From Pectobacterium zantedeschiae (GTDB lineage Bacteria; Pseudomonadota; Gammaproteobacteria; Enterobacterales; Enterobacteriaceae), in contig NZ_NWTM01000005.1 of NCBI RefSeq assembly GCF_004137795.1, positions 124,001 to 188,000 on the forward strand: a stretch of 64,000 bases of DNA. Reading direction: 5' to 3'. Under the pieces are notes generated by a model. The model was not told where the DNA came from. It did no database searches and saw only the letters and a program-made list of their open reading frames with translations. A program made the position numbers and the translations under genes. Of this stretch, positions 8,054 through 16,633 are shown in pieces (within the stretch, counting starts at the first letter, position 1; each line of letters starts with the position of its first letter).

Positions 8054-9961
8054 TTAGGCACTCTTTTTACCAGAGAGTAAGTCGAGTACTTCCTGAACAT
8101 CCTGGGTATGTGCTAGACGTTCAATGACGGCATCATCATCCAGCGCGTTGGTCAGGCTGGTAATGACTTGAATATGTTCGTTATTGCGGGCAGCAATACC
8201 GATAACCAGGCGAGCGACTTCATCTTCTTCATCGCCAAAACGAACGCCTTCAGGGTATTGGCAGAAGACAACGCCCGTTTTCAGCACGCGGTCTTTCGCT
8301 TCAATCGTGCCGTGTGGCACGGCAATCGATTCACCCAGATAGGTGGAAGTCAGTTTTTCGCGTTCCAGCATGGCTTCAACATACTCAGGTTCGACATAGC
8401 CGCCTTTTACCAGTTGCTCACCAGCAAAGCGGATTGCCTGCTCTTTGTGTGTCGCATGCTGATTCAGGAACACATTACCCGCCCCCAGTTGGAACAGGTT
8501 CGTTTGTACATCGGCTACCGCTGGTGCTGGTGCCGCGACAGTTTCAGGCTTCGAGACCCCTTGCGCTGCCACAAGACGGGCGGCCAGATCGCTATACAGA
8601 CCACTATCAAGGAAGTTGGTCAGCGAAATATGCTGTGCCTGCGGCGCATGACGCATCGCACGCTCGGTCAGATCGCGGTGGGTAATAACCAAATCAACAT
8701 CGTCTGGAAGACTATTGATCGCGCTGTTAGTCACCGAAATATTGGTCAGCCCGGCATCCTGCACTTTCTTGCGCAGCACACCTGCGCCCATCGCGCTGGA
8801 ACCCATACCGGCGTCGCACGCTACGATGATTTTACGCACGGTGCTCATGTCGCCGCTGACACCAGTGCTCGCTGCTGCACCTTTGGAAGAGGCTTTCATT
8901 TCCTGCACGCGGCGCGTCGCGTCGCCCAGATCTTCTTCTTTTTGCTTGGTGCTTTTCAACAGAATCGCTGACACGATAAAGGACACCGCGAAAGCCGCAG
9001 CAATGGCTGCGAGGTTAGCGAAATAAGCACCTTTTGGCGTCATCGCTAACACTGCCAGAATTGAACCTGGGGACGCAGGTGAAACCAAACCACCACCCAA
9101 CACGCTCAGCGTAAACACGCCAGTCATCCCGCCCAGGATCACCGCAATAATCAGACGTGGATTCATCAGCACGTAAGGGAAGTAAATTTCGTGAATACCA
9201 CCCAGGAAGTGGATAATCGCCGCACCCGGTGCTGACTCTTTCGCGTTACCACGACCGAAGAACATATAAGCCATCAGCACGCCCATACCTGGGCCTGGGT
9301 TCGCTTCGATCAGGAAGAAAATAGATTTGCCGGTTTCCGTCGCCTGCTGAATGCCCAGCGGTGAGAAGATACCGTGGTTAATAGCGTTGTTCAGGAACAG
9401 AATTTTTGCAGGTTCAACAAAGATGGACGTAAACGGCAGCAGGTTGTTCTGTACCATCAGGTTAACGCCGGAAGCCAGCACCTGAGAGAAGACTTCAACC
9501 AGCGGGCCAATTGCTAAGAACGACAGAATTGCCAACAACATACCGATAATACCGGCAGAGAAGTTGTTGACCAGCATTTCAAAGCCGCTCTTGATTTTAC
9601 CATCGACCATGCGGTCAAAACGTTTGATCGCCCAGCCGCCCAACGGACCTACGATCATTGCGCCGAGGAACATCGGGATATCGGTTCCGACGATCACACC
9701 CATCGTCGTAATTGCACCCACCACACCACCACGCTCACCAAATACCAAGCGTCCGCCGGTATAACCAATCAGCAATGGCAGCAAATACGTAATCATTGGA
9801 CCGACAAGCTTCGCCAACGTTTCATTGGGAATCCAGCCAGTTGGGATAAACAGTGCGGTAATAATACCCCAGGCGATAAATGCGCCAATATTGGGCATCA
9901 CCATATTGCTGAGGAAGCGGCCAAAGTTTTGCACTTTGATCTTAATATCTGGTGAAAGCAT
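8054..9961 (-). CDS. mtlA: Mannitol PTS permease EIICBA
   Basis: Imports mannitol across the inner membrane while phosphorylating it to mannitol 1-phosphate, using phosphate passed from HPr. The 635-residue protein carries all three parts in the E. coli order: membrane EIIC (about residues 1-340, containing GGIHEIYFPYVLMNPR), EIIB with the phosphocysteine in IVACDAGMGSSAMGAG, and EIIA with the phosphohistidine in GESIAVPHGT. A linker between EIIB and EIIA is rich in alanine and proline. The ATG is preceded by AGGGGTG. First gene of mtlADR, behind a promoter region with four CRP sites. Confidence 0.97.
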   Translation of the reverse strand: MLSPDIKIKVQNFGRFLSNMVMPNIGAFIAWGIITALFIPTGWIPNETLAKLVGPMITYLLPLLIGYTGGRLVFGERGGVVGAITTMGVIVGTDIPMFLGAMIVGPLGGWAIKRFDRMVDGKIKSGFEMLVNNFSAGIIGMLLAILSFLAIGPLVEVFSQVLASGVNLMVQNNLLPFTSIFVEPAKILFLNNAINHGIFSPLGIQQATETGKSIFFLIEANPGPGMGVLMAYMFFGRGNAKESAPGAAIIHFLGGIHEIYFPYVLMNPRLIIAVILGGMTGVFTLSVLGGGLVSPASPGSILAVLAMTPKGAYFANLAAIAAAFAVSFIVSAILLKSTKQKEEDLGDATRRVQEMKASSKGAAASTGVSGDMSTVRKIIVACDAGMGSSAMGAGVLRKKVQDAGLTNISVTNSAINSLPDDVDLVITHRDLTERAMRHAPQAQHISLTNFLDSGLYSDLAARLVAAQGVSKPETVAAPAPAVADVQTNLFQLGAGNVFLNQHATHKEQAIRFAGEQLVKGGYVEPEYVEAMLEREKLTSTYLGESIAVPHGTIEAKDRVLKTGVVFCQYPEGVRFGDEEDEVARLVIGIAARNNEHIQVITSLTNALDDDAVIERLAHTQDVQEVLDLLSGKKSA

Positions 9962-10103
9962 AAAAACACACCCCTATTGAAACGCGCTGACAATAAGAGC
10001 GCGTGGTAATTATCGTGAGACGGCGTGGCTATAAAAACACTGATTGCCACAAGAAAATTTCCGTCATTATTACTGTATGCAGCGCGGACTCTAACACGCT
10101 GTT

Positions 10104-10109
10104 TTCATA
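10104..10109 (-). promoter_or_regulatory. Candidate -10 of the mtlA promoter
   Basis: Reading the minus strand, TATGAA is placed so that a start site at about 10097 would put the nearest CRP site (centre 10137.5) at about -41, the class II activator position. Inferred from spacing. Confidence 0.45.
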
Positions 10110-10129
10110 CCGCAACCTCATGGCAGCAA

Positions 10130-10145
10130 CGTGACAAAAATCACA
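10130..10145 (-). promoter_or_regulatory. CRP site 1 of mtlA
   Basis: CGTGA-N6-TCACA, one mismatch from the TGTGA-N6-TCACA consensus; it is the site closest to mtlA. Confidence 0.75.
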
Positions 10146-10173
10146 CAACCACCCTACATCAACGATACAAATA

Positions 10174-10189
10174 GGTGATTTACTTCACA
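10174..10189 (-). promoter_or_regulatory. CRP site 2 of mtlA
   Basis: GGTGA-N6-TCACA, one mismatch from consensus. Its centre is 44 bp from that of site 1. Confidence 0.75.
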
Positions 10190-10246
10190 AAAAACCGTTA
10201 AAAATGAAAAACTAAACAGATTTGTAGACAAACACGGCGTCTTATA

Positions 10247-10262
10247 TGTGATTTACATCACA
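10247..10262 (-). promoter_or_regulatory. CRP site 3 of mtlA
   Basis: TGTGA-TTTACA-TCACA, a perfect match to the CRP half-sites. Centre is 73 bp from that of site 2. Confidence 0.85.
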
Positions 10263-10290
10263 CTTTAAAGACCCTTGTTTGTTTTGTTTA

Positions 10291-10306
10291 TGTGATGTTA
10301 ATCACA
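10291..10306 (-). promoter_or_regulatory. CRP site 4 of mtlA
   Basis: TGTGA-TGTTAA-TCACA, a perfect match to the CRP half-sites. Centre is 44 bp from that of site 3. Multiple CRP sites are known upstream of E. coli mtlA. Confidence 0.85.
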
Positions 10307-10386
10307 ATTTATTTTTCCCTCTCGCCAGCCAAACTCATCTTATCCAGAAAACCTACCCACTAAGATCGGCTCACTAAAAGAGGCTA

Positions 10387-11103
10387 TTAGGGATAATTCA
10401 CGCCATTTACCCCTCTGAGCGCATTCATTAAATTTTGCTGCTGAACGGGTAATGCTGCCACCATACCGTTATATTGCGCCACTTGCTGTGGCGTACGAAA
10501 TTGCACAGACGCACCGTTAAATACGGCCTGATCGCCCTGAGCCTGAAGGAAATCCCCAATCTGAATCAGGCTTTGTGCAAACGACGTAGCATTCGGAATA
10601 GCCGGCAACAACGCATTAGTAGGCTGTATTACCGTGCGCGCATACAAGCGCTCATAAGGAATTTGCACCTCTTCAGGCTGCTTTAATGTGCGGTGGGCAT
10701 TGTCAGCCTGCGCTTTTGCCGCCTGAACATGCTGCGTCAACAGGCTCATGGTTCCGACAGATTGCCTTAGTGCATCACGCTGTGTCAGATAGTCCTTAGG
10801 GACGCGAATACGGGAAATTTGCCCCAGCATCGGTGTCAAACTGCCGGACACGGCCTGATCAAACTGCTGAGAAAAGGTGGTTAAAATTGCGTAATCGTTG
10901 GTGAAATTGCCAAAATTCTTCTTTTGCTCTTCCGTCAATGCTGGCAGTCTTCCATCCTGCTGCGACTGCACACTTTGCAGGAACGCAATAAATGCCTTCC
11001 GCTGCTCAGCTTCGCTGTCACCACAGGCAGCAAGCTGCAATGCCGCCAGAATAACCAGAACTGGCAGCAGCCAGCGTGAACGATACGTTATCAGCCTTCT
11101 CAT
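10387..11103 (-). CDS. yiaF: YiaF, DUF3053 lipoprotein
   Basis: Predicted lipoprotein of unknown function, 238 residues. The N-terminus is a signal peptide (positively charged RRLITYRSR then a hydrophobic stretch) ending in the lipobox LAAC, so Cys27 is the likely lipidated residue; Asp two residues after it (CGD) could affect inner-membrane retention. The rest is helical and glutamine-rich with no cysteine. Similarity to E. coli YiaF (DUF3053) is recognised from overall sequence. In E. coli yiaF sits near ghrB and glyS; here it lies between mtlA and the zor island. Confidence 0.85.
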   Translation of the reverse strand: MRRLITYRSRWLLPVLVILAALQLAACGDSEAEQRKAFIAFLQSVQSQQDGRLPALTEEQKKNFGNFTNDYAILTTFSQQFDQAVSGSLTPMLGQISRIRVPKDYLTQRDALRQSVGTMSLLTQHVQAAKAQADNAHRTLKQPEEVQIPYERLYARTVIQPTNALLPAIPNATSFAQSLIQIGDFLQAQGDQAVFNGASVQFRTPQQVAQYNGMVAALPVQQQNLMNALRGVNGVNYP

Positions 11104-11506
11104 TCCCTACTCCTGTTATGCTTACTGCCCCACCAGCCGTGCTTTATACGGACAGGAACACGCTAGCGACGGATTTTCCATGACAAGATTTTCTACGACA
11201 TAAGCATAGTCGAATCAGTCTGGCTATGCAGAAAAAGGCCAAGCCTGGCGTTCAAGAGAAATAAAAACCAGTATGGTTATTGTTTAATCGAACACATATT
11301 ATTAAAATTGCGTTTCATCTCGCATTTTTCATCCGAATAATAAAAATCGCCAAAATATGAGGTTACTCGACAATATGAAAAAATAGATTGCAAAATGAAA
11401 CTATTAACAAGGTAACGAATATACAATTTACTACCTTAAATAAATAAAAAGTGACTCTTTTAGCACGATAGCTTTATTTTTAACAAACGGACAATTTGAC
11501 TACTCT
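11104..11506. other. AT-rich gap upstream of zorA
   Basis: Holds the divergent yiaF and zorA control regions. Base composition drops abruptly to very AT-rich after about 11220 and stays so to the end of the HNH gene, suggesting the left edge of acquired DNA. I see no integrase, tRNA, insertion-sequence end or clear promoter pair, though AT-rich tracts such as ATATACAAT (about 11418) could serve as a -10. Confidence 0.55.
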
Positions 11507-12883
11507 ATGCTTAGTATATTACCCCTTGACACATGGTTTTTTATTGCTGTAATCCTTGCCTACTTCATTTATAGCAACTGGAATTTTACCGAGAAGAAAG
11601 CCCATGAGTCACCAGGGATCCTCATTACTATAGGAATATTGGCAACCTTCCTTGGGATTGCGTTAGGCTTGGCATCATTCGATATGAATGATGTGGAAAA
11701 TAGCTTACCTACGCTGATTAATGGCATCAAAACTGCATTTTGGGCCTCTTTTGTGGGTGTTGCTTGCGCATTAATTATAAAATGGCGCTATGCGTTTCGT
11801 GGTGTAAGGACAAAAAACAACCAACTGATACCCACTGATTCAACAATTGACGATATTGTTCAACACCTACAGTTTTCTACAGAATCGATTAAACTATTAC
11901 ACTCTACTACAGAGAAAAATAGTATTTCTCTGCTAGCAGAGCTACAAAAAATGAGCAGCAATCAAAGTACTCAACTGACCAATATACATAACGCATTTAC
12001 TGAGTTTGCAAAAAATCAAACTGAAAACAACTCAAAAGCATTAATTGAAGCGTTAAAAGAAGTTATTCATGATTTTAATGAGAAAATTGGTGAGCAATTT
12101 GGCGATAACTTCAAACAGTTAAATGAAGCTGTCGGTAAAATAAATGAATGGCAACAACAATACAGTCTGCAAATGCGAGAGATGATTGAGCAACAAACTC
12201 AAACAACTACGAATATGCAGCAAGCGACCCAATCCTTTACTGAAATAATGACACAATCCGAATCGTTTACTCAAGTTGCAAGAGATATTCATCAAACGAT
12301 TGGGACAGCCTCCAGTTTAGAAAAAGGTATAGAAGAAAATCTAAAACAATTAGCAGAATTAATTGAATCATCAAAAACAGGCATCCCCGAAATAGAAAAA
12401 GGAATCATGGCTATTATAGAGGATGTGAGAAACGGGGCTACAGCCTCTGCCACAGTCATTGGAGATAGTATTTATACTGTAACGCAAACATTGGAATCCT
12501 CAGCAGCAGACTTTAGCAACCAGATGATAGGTAGCTCGAAAGCTATGTCCGATGCGATAAAAAATCAAAATCAGGAAATGCAAAAATCTTTTCAGCAAAC
12601 AGGAAAAGAGCTACAAGAACAAGTAGTACGTCTTTCTCAAGATCTCACTAAATATATGCAGCGACACAATGAAGATGTTACGAATAATATTGTCGAGCTG
12701 AGTAAGAAAACGGAACAACAAGTTCAAACATTAGATGCAGCTTTAGCTGCTGCGTTGAAAAAATCTCTCGATAGCCTCGGGCAACAATTAGGAGCGCTAT
12801 CCTCTAAATTTGTACAAGATTACGATCCTCTAACAGAAAAACTAAGAGATGTCGTACGTCTATCAGAGAATTTAAGAGGATAA
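11507..12883 (+). CDS. zorA: ZorA-like MotA/TolQ/ExbB-family motor protein
   Basis: Proposed inner-membrane ion-driven motor subunit of a Zorya anti-phage system. Seen: three hydrophobic segments at about residues 9-25, 38-58 and 75-93, arranged as in MotA/ExbB-type proteins with a glycine-rich second helix (GILATFLGIALGLASF), then about 360 residues of heptad-rich, glutamine- and glutamate-rich sequence to residue 458, predicted as a long cytoplasmic coiled-coil tail. In ZorA such a tail is known to project into the cytosol. The gene is followed after 3 nt by zorB and has AT-rich composition unlike its neighbours. The ribosome binding site is weak. A generic MotA/TolQ protein is the alternative, but the gene trio argues for Zorya. 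Confidence 0.8.
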   Translation: MLSILPLDTWFFIAVILAYFIYSNWNFTEKKAHESPGILITIGILATFLGIALGLASFDMNDVENSLPTLINGIKTAFWASFVGVACALIIKWRYAFRGVRTKNNQLIPTDSTIDDIVQHLQFSTESIKLLHSTTEKNSISLLAELQKMSSNQSTQLTNIHNAFTEFAKNQTENNSKALIEALKEVIHDFNEKIGEQFGDNFKQLNEAVGKINEWQQQYSLQMREMIEQQTQTTTNMQQATQSFTEIMTQSESFTQVARDIHQTIGTASSLEKGIEENLKQLAELIESSKTGIPEIEKGIMAIIEDVRNGATASATVIGDSIYTVTQTLESSAADFSNQMIGSSKAMSDAIKNQNQEMQKSFQQTGKELQEQVVRLSQDLTKYMQRHNEDVTNNIVELSKKTEQQVQTLDAALAAALKKSLDSLGQQLGALSSKFVQDYDPLTEKLRDVVRLSENLRG

Positions 12884-12886
12884 CAG

Positions 12887-13621
12887 ATGAGTAACCCATT
12901 ACTGGTTCGCCCAAAAGCAGATAAAGAGGATTTTTGGATTAGCCTGAGTGATTTAATGACCTCCCTGATGATGATATTTTTACTTATCTCCGTTGTCTAT
13001 ATGATAAAAGTACAGGAGATGGTTAAAATCCCATCAGTATATAAAAATACCCTACAAGGGCTCGGCCAAGCCTTACAGCATGAATTCAAGGACGATCTAA
13101 AACGTTGGCACGCGACAATCGACGAAGATCTAACAGTGCGGTTTCAAGAGCCAAATATTTTATTTACGACCAGTTCCTCTGAGCTAAAACCGGAGTTTAA
13201 AAGTATCTTAGATGAATTTATTCCTCGCTATCTTAGTATTATGACTGATAAAAAATATATCAATAATATTGAGGAAATACGCATTGAGGGACATACATCA
13301 ACGATGTGGCGAACTGGTGTAAGTGAAAATGATGCTTATTTTCATAACATGGAACTATCTCAGTCAAGAACTCGGACAACTCTGTCATATATTATGAATA
13401 TGCCCGCTGTTTCAGACTCTAAAAGTACCTTAAGTTGGTTTAAAAATCACGTTCGCGCCATTGGGTTTTCTTCAGCAAAGCCCATTGATAAAGAAGGGAA
13501 AACGATCACATCCCCAAAGCAGGTTGAAGATAGTGCGCGTTCTCAACGAGTAGAATTTCGTGTCCGGACGAATGTTGAACGCCAGGTAGCCAATATTGTA
13601 GAAAAAGGGAGTAAAATATAA
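12887..13621 (+). CDS. zorB: ZorB-like MotB/OmpA-domain stator protein
   Basis: Proposed partner of ZorA that anchors the motor to peptidoglycan and carries the ion-binding residue. Seen in 244 residues: short cytoplasmic N-terminus, a single membrane helix at about 23-42 preceded by Asp22 in ISLSDLMTSL (the equivalent of the MotB proton-relay aspartate), and a periplasmic OmpA-like peptidoglycan-binding domain with IEEIRIEGHTS (GHT 135-137), MELSQSRTRT (155-164) and the C-terminal QRVEFRVR. The start is separated from zorA by 3 nt; the stop codon overlaps the ATG of the HNH gene by one base, so all three are likely one transcript with coupled translation. Confidence 0.82.
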   Translation: MSNPLLVRPKADKEDFWISLSDLMTSLMMIFLLISVVYMIKVQEMVKIPSVYKNTLQGLGQALQHEFKDDLKRWHATIDEDLTVRFQEPNILFTTSSSELKPEFKSILDEFIPRYLSIMTDKKYINNIEEIRIEGHTSTMWRTGVSENDAYFHNMELSQSRTRTTLSYIMNMPAVSDSKSTLSWFKNHVRAIGFSSAKPIDKEGKTITSPKQVEDSARSQRVEFRVRTNVERQVANIVEKGSKI

Positions 13622-14496
13622 TGGATTCGTTTCTCGTCTCTCAACTTCCCGATTTTCTTGAATCGCCAATTTTCAATAAGCTACGCAAGGAAATGAAAGC
13701 GGAGATTATCCCACCAATCGCTAATATAAAAATGGATGCACTTGTTCTTGATAAAATACTTTCAACAACAGGAAAAGACATTGATATATTAGAAATAGAA
13801 ATTAATAGTGACAACACTATTAATTATAAAGATAAACGCGTTATTCTTCATATAAGAGACGTTGCATCTTATGGTGGGAGTATGAGTTTGCCAAAATATC
13901 ACTTGGCAAACTGTAAAACATTACAAAGAATGTGGGAAAATAATAAGAGTGGAAGATACGTTGCAGCCACCCGCAGTGATGGTCTTTTTACAATAAAATC
14001 ACAGAATACTGAAAAAACAGAGTGGATCACTAGAGAGGAAAGTTTAGATGTATGTAAATTTTGTCTCGAAACATTAAATTGGAAAAACTACTCTAGAAAA
14101 TATCAGGATAGAGAAAATATTTTTTCTAATTTTGATCTAAGAGAATTTTTTAGCGTTTATCCAAATTCAGCAACGACATACAATGCCGAGCATAATGACG
14201 TTACCGCTCCGATTAATGATTACTCCAAAGATTTCCAGATAATATCAAAACAATATCGAGAGTCAGTTAATTGGCAATGTGCAATTTGCAAAATAATTCT
14301 TGAACGTAAAGATTTAAATAAATTTTTACATGTCCACCACCGCGATGGACAAAAAAATAATAATAACAAAAACAATTTACAAGCACTTTGCATTGAATGT
14401 CATTCAAATCAAGACAATCACGGCCATATGAAAAATAATCCCCAACTAACATCATTCATTCAAATAAAAGGTGACATGGCCTTCGCTGCAAGCTAA
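13621..14496 (+). CDS. zorE: HNH endonuclease, ZorE-like effector
   Basis: Proposed DNA-cleaving effector of a Zorya type II system, in which ZorA and ZorB pair with an HNH protein, ZorE. In 291 residues the C-terminal third has a zinc-finger HNH nuclease: C220-x2-C223, HVHH at 237-240, KNN followed by LQALCIECHS with C257-x2-C260 and H261. A second possible zinc site lies in the N-terminal half (H94-x3-C98 and C145-x2-C148). No membrane segment or signal peptide, so cytosolic. It overlaps zorB by one base. It is the most AT-rich gene of the island; its last codons (GDMAFAAS) coincide with the return to normal composition, so its natural end may have been altered. The N-terminal half is not otherwise recognised. 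Confidence 0.78.
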   Translation: MDSFLVSQLPDFLESPIFNKLRKEMKAEIIPPIANIKMDALVLDKILSTTGKDIDILEIEINSDNTINYKDKRVILHIRDVASYGGSMSLPKYHLANCKTLQRMWENNKSGRYVAATRSDGLFTIKSQNTEKTEWITREESLDVCKFCLETLNWKNYSRKYQDRENIFSNFDLREFFSVYPNSATTYNAEHNDVTAPINDYSKDFQIISKQYRESVNWQCAICKIILERKDLNKFLHVHHRDGQKNNNNKNNLQALCIECHSNQDNHGHMKNNPQLTSFIQIKGDMAFAAS

Positions 14497-14499
14497 ACG

Positions 14500-14536
14500 A
14501 TCTTTCCCCGAGTTCGTTTCCAACCCGGGGAAAGAT
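14500..14536. terminator. Long hairpin between the zor genes and glyS
   Basis: Perfect 11-bp stem ATCTTTCCCCG / CGGGGAAAGAT with a 15-nt loop, placed between convergent zorE and glyS. There is no long T-run on either side, so it may be a weak bidirectional terminator or an mRNA end protector. Confidence 0.6.
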
Positions 14537-14554
14537 TACGTAACGCTATTGTCG

Positions 14555-16624
14555 TTATTGCAGCACGGAAATATCCGCAACCTGCAAGAACAGTTCACGC
14601 AGTTGGCTCAACAGCGTCAGGCGGTTCACTCGAACCTGCTCATCTTCCGCCATGACCATTACCTGATCGAAGAATGCATCGACAGGTTCACGCAGTGAGG
14701 CCAGTTCAACCAACGCTTCCTGATAACGACCCTCAGCAAACAGCGGCGTCAGTTTGTCACGCAGCACGACAAGGTGCGTTGCCAGCGTAATTTCCGCCGC
14801 GTCTTTCAATACGGCAGCATTGACGCTCTCATTCAACGTGTCAGTAGACTTCGCCAGAATGTTGGAAACACGCTTGTTAGCCGCTGCCAGCGCCGCTGCT
14901 GCATCCAGCGAACGGAAGTGGCTGACCGCTTTCACGCGGGCATCGAAATCAGCGGGACGAGTTGGACGACGCGCCAATACCGCCTGAATGGTATCCACGC
15001 TGTGACCTTCTTCCTGATACCAGGCGCGGAAACGACCGAGCATAAACTCAATCACGTCATCCACTACCTTGGCGTTAGTCAGCTTGGAGCCATACAGACG
15101 TACCGCTTCTTCGGTCAGCGTCTGCAAATCGAGCGGCAGGCGCTTCTCGACGATAATGCGCAGCACACCGAGGGCAGCACGACGCAGTGCAAACGGGTCT
15201 TTATCGCCTTTAGGATGTTGGCCGATGCCAAAAATCCCTGCCAGCGAGTCCATTTTGTCAGCAATCGCCAGCGCACAAGCCACGGCAGAAGACGGCAGTT
15301 CATCACCTGCAAAACGCGGCTGATACTGCTCATTCAGCGCAACGGCAACATCTTCAGCCTCGCCATCGTGACGTGCATAGTGCATCCCCATCACGCCCTG
15401 CGTGTCAGTGAATTCAAACACCATGTTGGTCATCAGGTCACATTTGGACAGCAAACCAGCACGCGTCGCGTGATTCACATCGGCACCAATCTGACCAGCC
15501 ACCCAGCCTGCAAGCGCCTGAATACGGTCGGTTTTATCACGCAATGAACCCAACTGCTGCTGGAACAAAACGGTTTCCAGACGCGGCAGGTGATCTTCCA
15601 GGCGCTTCTTACGGTCAGTATTGAAGAAGAACTCGGCGTCAGCTAAGCGCGGGCGCACCACTTTTTCGTTACCGGAGATAATCTGCTGTGGATCTTTGGA
15701 TTCGATATTGGCGACAAAGATGAAGTTCGGCAGCAAATTGCCACTGTTGTCATAAACCGGGAAATACTTCTGGTCACCTTTCATGGTGTAAACCAGCGCT
15801 TCGGACGGCACAGCGAGGAATTTTTCTTCAAACTTCGCGGTCAGTACCACCGGCCATTCCACCAGCGAGGTAACTTCTTCCAGCAGGCTGTCGCTCAGAT
15901 CGGCATTGCCGCCAATCTTACGTGCAGCTTCTTCCGCATCAGCTTTGATTTTAGCTTTACGCGCATCATAGTCAGCGACAACTTTACCGCGCTCCAGCAG
16001 AATTTGCGGGTACTGTTCGGCGTTGTCGATCGTGAATTCAGCTTCACCCATAAAGCGGTGACCGCGAATAGTACGAGCAGAATGAATACCCAATACCTGA
16101 CCGGGGATCAATTCGTCACCCAGTAACATGGTTACGGTATGTACCGGACGAACGAACTGCGTTTCTTTATCGCTCCAGCGCATCAGTTTTGGGATAGGCA
16201 GTTTTGATAGTGCGGTGCTTACCATGCCAGCCAACAGCACCTGCGCCTGTTCACCTTTAGCGTGGGCGCGATACAGCAGCCACTCGCCTTTGTCGGTTGT
16301 CAGGCGTTCAGCTTGCTCAACGGTAATACCACAGCCGCGCGCCCAGCCCTCTGCCGCTTTGGTTGGTTTCCCTTCGGCATCAAATGCTTGAGAAATCGCC
16401 GGACCCCGTTTTTCTACCTCACGATCGGGCTGAGAAGCGCTTAAGCGTGCCACTTTCAGCGCCAGACGGCGCGGCGCGGCAAACCAGCTTACGTCCCCGT
16501 GCGCCAGATTGGCGGCATCCAGCTCCGCCGTGAAATTAGCGGCAAAAGATTCTGCCAGATTACGGAGAGCCTTCGGCGGCAGCTCTTCCGTGCCAATTTC
16601 CACCAGAAAAGTCTTGTCAGTCAT
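14555..16624 (-). CDS. glyS: Glycine--tRNA ligase beta subunit
   Basis: Beta subunit of the heterotetrameric bacterial glycyl-tRNA synthetase; it binds tRNA(Gly) and works with the catalytic alpha subunit. The 689-residue length equals E. coli GlyS, starting [21 protein letters not shown] and ending in the anticodon-binding helical region ([23 protein letters not shown]). It starts 9 nt after the glyQ stop on the same strand, so both are co-transcribed. Confidence 0.98.
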   Translation of the reverse strand: MTDKTFLVEIGTEELPPKALRNLAESFAANFTAELDAANLAHGDVSWFAAPRRLALKVARLSASQPDREVEKRGPAISQAFDAEGKPTKAAEGWARGCGITVEQAERLTTDKGEWLLYRAHAKGEQAQVLLAGMVSTALSKLPIPKLMRWSDKETQFVRPVHTVTMLLGDELIPGQVLGIHSARTIRGHRFMGEAEFTIDNAEQYPQILLERGKVVADYDARKAKIKADAEEAARKIGGNADLSDSLLEEVTSLVEWPVVLTAKFEEKFLAVPSEALVYTMKGDQKYFPVYDNSGNLLPNFIFVANIESKDPQQIISGNEKVVRPRLADAEFFFNTDRKKRLEDHLPRLETVLFQQQLGSLRDKTDRIQALAGWVAGQIGADVNHATRAGLLSKCDLMTNMVFEFTDTQGVMGMHYARHDGEAEDVAVALNEQYQPRFAGDELPSSAVACALAIADKMDSLAGIFGIGQHPKGDKDPFALRRAALGVLRIIVEKRLPLDLQTLTEEAVRLYGSKLTNAKVVDDVIEFMLGRFRAWYQEEGHSVDTIQAVLARRPTRPADFDARVKAVSHFRSLDAAAALAAANKRVSNILAKSTDTLNESVNAAVLKDAAEITLATHLVVLRDKLTPLFAEGRYQEALVELASLREPVDAFFDQVMVMAEDEQVRVNRLTLLSQLRELFLQVADISVLQ

Positions 16625-16633
16625 GGCTGCCTC

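Noticed and set aside
8168-8971. 267-codon plus-strand frame opposite mtlA
   Set aside because: Antisense shadow of mtlA without any recognisable domain.
14774-15547. 257-codon plus-strand frame opposite glyS
   Set aside because: Antisense to glyS, with no family resemblance or ribosome binding site.
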